The notes beneath the pieces were generated by a model. That model saw nothing but the letters and a program-made list of their open reading frames with translations. It was not told the origin of the DNA and ran no database searches. The translations under genes and the position numbers were made by a program. 7,993 nt of DNA from Azonexus sp. (GTDB lineage Bacteria; Pseudomonadota; Gammaproteobacteria; Burkholderiales; Rhodocyclaceae): assembly GCA_031285115.1 (NCBI GenBank), contig JAITWU010000162.1, forward strand, positions 1 through 7,993, written 5' to 3'. Within the stretch, counting starts at the first letter, position 1. Every line of letters begins with the position of its first letter. This document shows, one piece after another, positions 1 through 4,997 of this stretch.

Positions 1-693
1 GCCGATTTCGAGCGGCTGGTGAAAGACGCCATGCCGCTCTCAGACTTTCTCCTGCGCGAACTCGCCCAGCGTTGCGACCTGACCAGTTCGGAAGGCAAGG
101 CGCAACTGATTTATGAGGCCAAGCCCCTGCTGCTCAAATTGCCGACGCCGCTCCTGCGTCTGCAACTGGTCAAACGCCTGGCGGAAGCCAGCGGTTTTGC
201 CCAGAGCGAAGTCGAGCGTTTGTGCGAACTCAAATCTTTCGCCCCCGCTGCGCCGCCAAGGGCGAGACGCGCTGCGCCGTCGCTGACGCGCAATCTCTTG
301 CGCCTGGTTTTGCAAAAACCGCAACTGGCCGCCGACCTGCCGCTCGAACTGCTGCCCGACACCCCTGAGCGCCCGGCTTTGCAGCGTTTGCAGCAACTGG
401 TCAGCGGCCAACATCCGCCCGCCAGCTACGCGGCGCTGCGCGAGCAACTGCGCGGCCAGCCGGAAGAAGCCCTGATCGAAGCGGCGGCGGCGGAACTTTT
501 GGGCCTCAGTTTTGACGAAACCGAGTCTGAAACCGAGTTCCGCGATACGGTGGAAAAGCTCCACGCCGCCGAATCCAGGCGGCGCTTTGCCGAATTGCAG
601 TTGAAAGCCCAGCAATTCGGCGTCGCCGGCCTGAGCGCCAGTGAAAAGCAGGCGTACATCGAACTCCTTGGAAAACAACAAAATAGGAGCTGA
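1..693 (+). CDS. dnaG: DNA primase DnaG, C-terminal part (5' end outside window)
   Basis: The frame is open from base 1 and ends at TGA 691-693, so 230 codons are visible and the start lies upstream. DnaG makes the RNA primers for DNA replication and docks on the DnaB helicase through its C-terminal domain. The visible part runs from the end of the catalytic core linker (residues LSDFLLRELAQRCDL) through a helix-rich segment rich in Leu, Gln and Glu, to the C-terminal helical hairpin ending in EKQAYIELLGKQ, which matches the DnaB-binding domain. The zinc-binding and TOPRIM catalytic domains would lie outside the window. Identification rests on the recognisable segment and on the next gene being rpoD, the common dnaG-rpoD order of the proteobacterial macromolecular-synthesis operon. 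No frameshift is seen. Confidence 0.9.
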   Translation, partial: ADFERLVKDAMPLSDFLLRELAQRCDLTSSEGKAQLIYEAKPLLLKLPTPLLRLQLVKRLAEASGFAQSEVERLCELKSFAPAAPPRARRAAPSLTRNLLRLVLQKPQLAADLPLELLPDTPERPALQRLQQLVSGQHPPASYAALREQLRGQPEEALIEAAAAELLGLSFDETESETEFRDTVEKLHAAESRRRFAELQLKAQQFGVAGLSASEKQAYIELLGKQQNRS

Positions 694-696
694 TTT

Positions 697-747
697 GTGA
701 TAAAATGTATGGTTTTCCCCGATAACATGGAATTTGTTCATGGCTAA
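697..747 (+). CDS. Possible 16-codon leader peptide overlapping the rpoD start
   Basis: A short frame starts with GTG at 697-699 and stops at TAA 745-747, encoding [16 protein letters not shown]. It has a good Shine-Dalgarno sequence, AGGAG at 685-689, with 7 nt of spacing. That site lies inside the last codons of dnaG. Its stop codon lies a few bases past the rpoD ATG (740), an overlap of 8 nt in another frame. This arrangement is typical of translational coupling, where ribosomes ending the leader restart on the downstream gene. The peptide matches nothing I know and may have no function of its own. The AGGAG could also be chance or a remnant. Confidence 0.3.
   Translation: MIKCMVFPDNMEFVHG
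698..706 (+). promoter_or_regulatory. Candidate extended -10 promoter element for rpoD
   Basis: TG-A-TAAAAT fits an extended -10 element (TGn followed by a 5/6 match to TATAAT). No good -35 hexamer lies 16-18 bp upstream. Transcription would start near 713, giving a leader of about 27 nt before the rpoD ATG. Internal promoters ahead of rpoD are known in other proteobacterial macromolecular-synthesis operons, so this is plausible but untested. Confidence 0.3.
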
Positions 748-2968
748 GGCAAAAGACACCGCGAAGGAAGCGCCCAAGGAGGCCGCAAAGGCAGCAGCCA
801 ATAAGGAAACGCCGAAGGCGGAAACCAAAAAGGCCGCGCCTGAAGCCGTAACCCCGGCGGCAACCCCGACCGCCGCCCCCAAAGCCGCAGCGCCAGCGGA
901 AAAGCCGAAGGATGCGCCAGCCAAGGCGGTTTCCGTAAAGGCCGCAACCCCGAAAGCGGTCCCGGCCAAAGCAGCCTCCGCCAAGGCGGAAGTCGAAGCG
1001 GCCCCGGCAGCCCCGGCCCCCGCTGCGGTCGAAGCGCCCAAGGCGCGCGCCAGCAAGGCCAAGGGCAAAGCCGCCGAAAAAGCGTTGCTGGAGAGCGCCA
1101 TTGCCGAAGCGCCGGAGCCGCTCGACGCCGAAGCGCGCAAAATGCGCTTGAAAGCCCTGATCAAACTCGGCAAGGAGCGCGGCTACCTGACCTACGCCGA
1201 AATCAACGACCACCTGCCGGATGATGTCGTCGATGCCGAGAGTATCGAGGCCATCATCTCCACCTTCAGCGACATGAGCATCCAGGTTTTCGACGAGGCC
1301 CCGGCCGCCGAAGACCTGATCATGGCCGACGCCAACGCCGCCGTGACCGACGATGAAGAAGTCGAGGAACAGGCCGAGCAGGCGCTTTCGACCGTCGATT
1401 CCGAATTTGGTCGGACCATCGACCCGGTGCGCATGTACATGCGCGAAATGGGTTCGGTCGAACTCCTCACCCGCGAAGGCGAAATCGAAATCGCCAAGCG
1501 CATCGAAGAAGGTTTGAAGCACATGGTGCAGGCCATTTCCGCCTGCCCGACGACGATTGCCGACATTCTCGAATCCGCCGCCAAAGTCGAAACGGATGAA
1601 GTCCGCATCGACGAACTGGTCGACGGCCTGATCGACCCCAACGCCGTCATCGCCGAACCGACCAATGACGCGCCGGAAGAGGAAGAAGCCGCCGAGGACG
1701 AAGAATCCGAAGACGAAGAAGGCGGCGGCGCGGTTTCGGCTTCGCTCTTGCAACTCAAAGTCGATGCCCTGGAGCGTTTCAAAACCATCGGCAGCCTCCA
1801 CGGCAAAATGAAAAAGGCGCTGGTTGGCAAAGGCTCGCAGGATAAAAACTACCTGAAGCTGCAACGGCAGATTTCCGACGAGCTGATGAACATCCGCTTC
1901 ACCTCGCGCGCCATCGAGCGCCTGTGCGACAGCGTGCGCGGCATGGTCGAGCAGGTGCGCGCCTCCGAGCGCAAAATCCAGCAACTCTGCGTCGATCGCG
2001 TCAAAATGCCGCGCCCGCACTTCATCCAGACCTTCCCCGGCAACGAAATCAATCTCGAATGGGTCGACAACGAAGTTGCCGCCGCGCCCAAAAACTACGT
2101 CGCCATCCTCACCCGCACCGCGCCGGACATCAAGGAAGAACAGAAAAAACTGCTCGCCTTGCAGGAACGCATCGGCATCCCGCTCAAAGAACTCAAAGAC
2201 ATCAACAAACAGATGTCGACGGGCGAAGCCAAAGCCCGCCGCGCCAAGCGCGAAATGACCGAAGCCAACCTCCGTCTGGTCATTTCCATTGCCAAAAAAT
2301 ACACCAATCGCGGCCTGCAATTCCTTGATTTGATTCAGGAAGGCAACATCGGCCTGATGAAGGCGGTCGATAAATTCGAGTACCGGCGCGGCTACAAATT
2401 CTCGACCTACGCGACGTGGTGGATTCGTCAGGCGATTACCCGCTCGATCGCCGATCAGGCTCGCACCATCCGCATTCCGGTGCATATGATCGAAACGATC
2501 AACAAAATGAACCGCATCAGCCGCCAGATTTTGCAGGAAACCGGCGCCGAACCCGATCCGGCGACGCTTGCCAAAAAGATGGAAATGCCGGAAGACAAAG
2601 TCCGCAAAATCATGAAAATCTCGAAAGAGCCGATTTCGATGGAAACACCGATCGGCGACGACGACGATTCACACTTGGGCGATTTCATCGAAGACCAGAT
2701 CACGCTCGCCCCGGCGGATGCCGCCATGTATTCCGGTCTGCGCGACGTCACCAAGGAAATTCTCGACACCCTGACAACGCGCGAAGCCAAGGTGCTGCGG
2801 ATGCGTTTCGGCATCGAAATGAACACCGACCACACGCTTGAAGAAGTCGGCAAACAATTCGACGTCACCCGCGAACGCATCCGCCAGATCGAAGCCAAGG
2901 CCCTGCGCAAACTCCGCCACCCCAGCCGTTCCGACAAACTGCGCAGCTACATCGACACCAACGGCTAA
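740..2968 (+). CDS. rpoD: RNA polymerase primary sigma factor RpoD (sigma-70)
   Basis: This 742-residue housekeeping sigma factor directs core RNA polymerase to most promoters. Residues 1 to about 115 form an Ala/Lys/Pro-rich low-complexity extension. Region 1.1 follows at about 120-190 ([13 protein letters not shown]). Region 1.2 is near 226-258 ([16 protein letters not shown]), and a large non-conserved region contains an acidic run at about 310-328. Region 2 is at 508-577 ([12 protein letters not shown], the core-binding [20 protein letters not shown] segment and the -10-reading [20 protein letters not shown]). Region 3 is about 577-652. Region 4 is 673-742, with the -35-reading helix-turn-helix at about 699-728 ([18 protein letters not shown]). 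I chose ATG 740 because MAKAKD resembles the usual start; TTG 734 is the only other in-frame start before a stop at 701. Only a weak GGA (729-731) precedes it. The gene lies 46 bp after dnaG, and a tRNA follows 19 bp downstream. Confidence 0.97.
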   Translation: MAKAKDTAKEAPKEAAKAAANKETPKAETKKAAPEAVTPAATPTAAPKAAAPAEKPKDAPAKAVSVKAATPKAVPAKAASAKAEVEAAPAAPAPAAVEAPKARASKAKGKAAEKALLESAIAEAPEPLDAEARKMRLKALIKLGKERGYLTYAEINDHLPDDVVDAESIEAIISTFSDMSIQVFDEAPAAEDLIMADANAAVTDDEEVEEQAEQALSTVDSEFGRTIDPVRMYMREMGSVELLTREGEIEIAKRIEEGLKHMVQAISACPTTIADILESAAKVETDEVRIDELVDGLIDPNAVIAEPTNDAPEEEEAAEDEESEDEEGGGAVSASLLQLKVDALERFKTIGSLHGKMKKALVGKGSQDKNYLKLQRQISDELMNIRFTSRAIERLCDSVRGMVEQVRASERKIQQLCVDRVKMPRPHFIQTFPGNEINLEWVDNEVAAAPKNYVAILTRTAPDIKEEQKKLLALQERIGIPLKELKDINKQMSTGEAKARRAKREMTEANLRLVISIAKKYTNRGLQFLDLIQEGNIGLMKAVDKFEYRRGYKFSTYATWWIRQAITRSIADQARTIRIPVHMIETINKMNRISRQILQETGAEPDPATLAKKMEMPEDKVRKIMKISKEPISMETPIGDDDDSHLGDFIEDQITLAPADAAMYSGLRDVTKEILDTLTTREAKVLRMRFGIEMNTDHTLEEVGKQFDVTRERIRQIEAKALRKLRHPSRSDKLRSYIDTNG

Positions 2969-2987
2969 CTTCACCACCCGCTTTCCC

Positions 2988-3064
2988 AGCCCTGTAGCTC
3001 AGTTGGTCAGAGCAGAGGACTCATAATCCTTTGGTCCACGGTTCAAGTCCGTGCGGGGCTACCA
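2988..3064 (+). tRNA. tRNA with CAT anticodon, probably tRNA-Ile2 (lysidine type)
   Basis: A full 77-nt cloverleaf can be folded. The acceptor stem is AGCCCTG/CGGGGCT with discriminator A and an encoded CCA. The D stem is GCTC/GAGC, the anticodon stem GAGGA/TCCTT with loop CTCATAA (anticodon 3022-3024), and the T stem CACGG/CCGTG with loop TTCAAGT. A CAT anticodon could be Met or the Ile isoacceptor whose C34 is changed to lysidine by TilS to read AUA. The variable loop TGGTC, the TTCAAGT loop and the C4-G69/C5-G68 acceptor pairs resemble E. coli ileX more than elongator tRNA-Met, as I remember them. I am sure of the tRNA and about 70 percent sure of Ile2. No promoter is evident in the 19 bp after rpoD. 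Confidence 0.95.
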
Positions 3065-3097
3065 AATCACCGTATCACGGCGTCTCACGAAGTACCG

Positions 3098-3132
3098 AAA
3101 ACCCGCATTCTCACAAGGATTGCGGGTTTTTT
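3098..3132 (+). terminator. Rho-independent terminator, possibly bidirectional
   Basis: A perfect 10-bp stem (AAAACCCGCA / TGCGGGTTTT) encloses a 13-nt loop and runs into six T residues on the + strand (3127-3132). It lies 33 bp after the tRNA and probably ends the rpoD-tRNA transcript. On the minus strand the same hairpin ends in four T residues, so it could also stop the leftward toxin-antitoxin transcript. Confidence 0.88.
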
Positions 3133-3168
3133 CTGACATCGTTTGCTATGGCCGGGGCGCTCCCCGAT

Positions 3169-3236
3169 CTACCGGCGGACGCTATCCGGCGCAGTTTCCC
3201 GCCGCTGGCGCTCTCCCGATATTGCCCCGCCGGTAG
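3169..3236. repeat. 10-bp inverted repeat with structured interior
   Basis: CTACCGGCGG (3169-3178) and CCGCCGGTAG (3227-3236) are perfect inverted repeats 48 bp apart. A smaller CGGCG/CGCCG hairpin lies inside. The right arm is followed by TTTTT (3239-3243). Just to the left is a CGGGG/CCCCG hairpin (about 3153-3166). The stretch 3133-3254 has no coding signal. It may be a second terminator, a REP-like element or a remnant of a mobile sequence; I cannot tell which. Confidence 0.45.
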
Positions 3237-3254
3237 CGTTTTTCTGTGCTGGCG

Positions 3255-3557
3255 TCAGGCGGGGGCGTGTTTGCTCTGGCTCTCCGCCGTCAGCCGCAGC
3301 CCGAGCGCCCGCGTAATTTTGAGGATCGTTTCAAAGCGCGGCTTGCTGCCAGCGGAAAGGGTTTTATAGAGGCTTTCGCGCCCCAATCCTGTATCGGCTG
3401 CCAGCTTTGCCATGCCACGGGCGCGGGCAATGTGGGAGAGGGCGCGGATAATCTCATCAGTGTCGCCATCGGCCATGACCTGGGAGAAGTATTCCTGAAT
3501 GTCGGCCTCGGTAGAAAGTTCGGCGGCGATGTCGAATGGAATGGTTTTGAGCGTCAT
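3255..3557 (-). CDS. Addiction-module antitoxin, XRE-type HTH (HigA-like)
   Basis: This 100-residue protein matches the small 'addiction module antidote' family paired with RelE/ParE-type killers. It opens with the family's MTLKT-PFD segment (residues 1-9). A helical part with HIARARGMAKLA follows at 42-53, then a helix-turn-helix at about 49-68 (LAADTGLGRESLYKTLS) and ALGLRL at 84-89. Its expected role is to bind and neutralise the toxin and, through the HTH, to repress its own operon. The start is ATG at 3557, 3 nt after the toxin stop. AAGGAA (3572-3567 on the minus strand) inside the toxin end is the likely ribosome site. The toxin-first order is that of higBA and the reverse of most RelBE modules. 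No family-specific activity was tested, so I give no gene symbol. Confidence 0.85.
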   Translation of the reverse strand: MTLKTIPFDIAAELSTEADIQEYFSQVMADGDTDEIIRALSHIARARGMAKLAADTGLGRESLYKTLSAGSKPRFETILKITRALGLRLTAESQSKHAPA

Positions 3558-3560
3558 GAT

Positions 3561-3854
3561 TCAAAGTTCCTTTAGCATGGCAATAGCGCGTTTGATGTCG
3601 GCGTCCTGTGTTGATTTGTCGCCGCCTGCCAGCAACAGAATGACCGCCTGTCCACGTCGGGTGAAATACAGGCGGTAGCCCTTGCCGATGTCGACCCGCA
3701 TTTCAGAAACACCGTCCCGGATGGTTTTGACATCCCCCAGATTACCGGCGCTTGCACGTTCCAGGCGGCGGCGGATAGCTGCAATCGCCTGCCGGTCGGA
3801 AAGCGCAGCCCGCCAGCGGGCAAAGGCTTCGGTTTGTTCAATCTGGTAGGGCAT
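3561..3854 (-). CDS. Type II toxin, RelE/ParE superfamily (HigB-like killer protein)
   Basis: This 97-residue protein fits the 'addiction module killer' family: TEAFARWRAAL (8-18), DRQAIAAIRRRL (20-31), GNLGDVKTI (38-46), a GVSEMRVDIGKGYRLYF core (48-64) and LLAGGDKSTQDADI (74-87). Family members are mostly ribosome-dependent mRNA interferases. Which reaction this one performs is not visible. I chose ATG 3854 because MPYQIEQTEAF matches where relatives begin. A frame reaching TTG 3890 would add 12 atypical residues and run through the likely operator. The downstream antitoxin follows with a 3-nt gap, so the two are surely cotranscribed. The unit is read towards the rpoD-tRNA region and lies downstream of, and in the same direction as, the LysR gene. 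No truncation is seen. Confidence 0.85.
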   Translation of the reverse strand: MPYQIEQTEAFARWRAALSDRQAIAAIRRRLERASAGNLGDVKTIRDGVSEMRVDIGKGYRLYFTRRGQAVILLLAGGDKSTQDADIKRAIAMLKEL

Positions 3855-3861
3855 GGCGGCA

Positions 3862-3890
3862 ATGGTATCTATTTGGATACTGGTTATCAA
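3862..3890 (-). promoter_or_regulatory. Candidate toxin-antitoxin promoter with palindromic operator
   Basis: Read leftwards, TTGATA (3890-3885) and TACCAT (3867-3862) form a plausible -35/-10 pair with 17-bp spacing. Between and overlapping them is the palindrome GTATC-N6-GATAC (3865-3880), a natural place for the HTH antitoxin to bind and repress. A second TTGATA lies at 3900-3895. If this promoter is right, transcription starts almost at the toxin ATG and the message would be nearly leaderless. No clear Shine-Dalgarno precedes ATG 3854, which agrees with that. Confidence 0.35.
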
Positions 3891-3962
3891 GGCATATCAA
3901 TTCGCCGCTTGACCAGACTTCCGCTGGAACCCGTGTCTGACTTGTTTGGGGAGCGGCTATGA

Positions 3963-4862
3963 CTACGACGCCTGCCGTCCGCGAAACGCCCGAATCACGC
4001 CGAGGAAGGCTTGCAGGATGGGGGATTGGTCTTCGCTGCGGTAGATGCAACTGATGTCTACGGTAGCGAATTCCGCATCAATGAAGGGGCGGTAGATGAC
4101 GCCGGGGAGTTTCAGGGTGGTGGCGGATTTGGGGACGACGGTGATGCCGAAGCCGCCAGCGACCAGGGCGATGCCGGTGACGGCGTCATCGACGATTTGC
4201 GAAATTTCCGGCGTGAAATCCCTGGCCCGGCAGAGTTCGATGATGTGATCGACGAAGTTGGGCCGCCCGCTCGCCGGAAACACGACCAGCGGGTATCTGG
4301 CCAGCTCCATGAAGGAGACCGGCTGCTGCTCGCTCAGGGGGTGGCCTTCTGCGTTGACGGCGAGAAAGAGCGGTTCGTGGACAATGAGTTCGCTGGTCAG
4401 ATCGGGTTGCGGCGGCAGCATCCGGTTGAGGCCGATGGTGATGCGCTTTTGCCGCAGGGCTTCGATCTGTCCGTTTTTGCCGAGGGCATGGATGACGACT
4501 TTGACATCGGGGTGGGCGTCGCGGAACAACTGGAGCAGTTTCGGAATCACGTCGAGGATGCCGGTGCCGAAAATGCCGATGTCGAGCCGCCCCAGTTTGC
4601 CTTGTCCGGCGCGTTTGGTGCGTTCGACGGCCTGCTCGACGAGGGAGCGGATATTGCGCGCTTCGTCGAGAAACAATTCTCCGGCCTGGGTCAGTTCGAC
4701 GCCGCGCGGCGTGCGGTTGAATAAAACGACGCCGAGTTCTTCTTCGAGTTGATGAATCTGCCGGGTCAGCGGCGGCTGCGAGATGTGCAGGCGCAGGGCG
4801 GCGCGGCCAATGTTGAGTTCTTCGGCGACGGCGATGAAATATTTGAGGTGGCGAAAGTCCAA
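3963..4862 (-). CDS. LysR-type transcriptional regulator, BenM/CatM-like
   Basis: The winged helix-turn-helix is at the N terminus (residues 2-66: DFRHLKYFIAVAEELN, the recognition segment SQPPLTRQIHQLEEELG, then LFNRTPRGVELTQAG). A linker helix runs to about 90, and a two-lobed effector domain at about 91-299 starts with RLDIGIFGTG and contains FPASGRPNF (195-203). The overall pattern resembles BenM/CatM, regulators of aromatic catabolism that respond to cis,cis-muconate. The position that is Thr128 in BenM, as I recall it, appears as Lys129 here, so the ligand may differ. I prefer TTG 4862: it gives the family length of 299 residues, aligns with M1 of relatives and has GAG six bases upstream. 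ATG 4919 would add 19 unusual residues, lacks a ribosome site and would place the operator inside the gene. It is divergent from the DUF1302/DUF1329 operon, its likely target. Confidence 0.88.
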   Translation of the reverse strand: MDFRHLKYFIAVAEELNIGRAALRLHISQPPLTRQIHQLEEELGVVLFNRTPRGVELTQAGELFLDEARNIRSLVEQAVERTKRAGQGKLGRLDIGIFGTGILDVIPKLLQLFRDAHPDVKVVIHALGKNGQIEALRQKRITIGLNRMLPPQPDLTSELIVHEPLFLAVNAEGHPLSEQQPVSFMELARYPLVVFPASGRPNFVDHIIELCRARDFTPEISQIVDDAVTGIALVAGGFGITVVPKSATTLKLPGVIYRPFIDAEFATVDISCIYRSEDQSPILQAFLGVIRAFRGRQAS

Positions 4863-4892
4863 GGTTTTCTCGATTTCGGCGTGCTGGAAACC

Positions 4893-4907
4893 ATACCTTA
4901 CAGGTAT
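4893..4907. promoter_or_regulatory. LysR-type operator, ATAC-N7-GTAT
   Basis: ATACCTTACAGGTAT is a perfect ATAC-N7-GTAT palindrome, the form established for BenM and CatM sites. It lies between the divergent regulator and the DUF1302 operon, centred near -64 relative to the start predicted from the promoter at 4929-4957. This is the usual position of the high-affinity recognition site of LysR activators. A lone GTAT half-site (4926-4929) lies about 22 bp closer to the promoter. Overlap with the leftward leader suggests autoregulation too. Confidence 0.6.
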
Positions 4908-4928
4908 TGAGTTGGTCATTACATAGTA

Positions 4929-4957
4929 TTGGACGGTAATTCTCGGGCTGCTTAAAT
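4929..4957 (+). promoter_or_regulatory. Candidate activator-dependent promoter of the DUF1302/DUF1329 operon
   Basis: TTGGAC (4929-4934) and TTAAAT (4952-4957) are 17 bp apart, with a weak -35 as expected for an activated promoter. The predicted start is about 4964, leaving a 34-nt leader with a strong GGAGGAG at 4988-4994. A spaced inverted repeat ATTAC-N13-GTAAT (4918-4940) straddles the -35, where the activation site of LysR regulators usually lies. Confidence 0.4.
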
Positions 4958-4997
4958 TACTTTTGTCATAAAAACGACGTCATTCACGGAGGAGACA

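Noticed and set aside
40..1173. A 377-codon minus-strand frame opposite dnaG and the rpoD tail
   Set aside because: Its Ala/Leu/Phe/Ser repeats mirror the Ala/Lys-rich coding of the RpoD tail and the dnaG repeats; it is a shadow of those genes.
506..2485. A 659-codon open frame on the minus strand opposite rpoD and the end of dnaG
   Set aside because: It lies opposite well-conserved genes, resembles no family I know, and has the Phe/Gly/Arg-rich make-up expected when GC-rich codons such as GAA, GAC and GCC are read from the other strand. No ribosome site stands out.
3133..3254. Possible CRISPR or tandem repeat array in the non-coding stretch after the terminator
   Set aside because: Only one inverted repeat and one imperfect short direct repeat are present. 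There is no regular repeat-spacer pattern and there are no cas genes.
3031..3369. + strand frame beginning in the tRNA and running through the terminator and the antitoxin end
   Set aside because: It would cross a tRNA, a strong terminator and an antisense coding gene; not a plausible gene.
3959..4054. Short + strand frame starting ATG 3959 with a GGGGAG ribosome-site-like sequence about 7 bp upstream
   Set aside because: It is about 31 codons, overlaps the 3' end of the LysR gene in antisense, and has no recognisable content. Chance is more likely.
4011..4724. A 237-codon + strand frame opposite the LysR gene
   Set aside because: It is Asp/Glu/Gly-rich without any domain, and the opposite strand carries a complete LysR protein.
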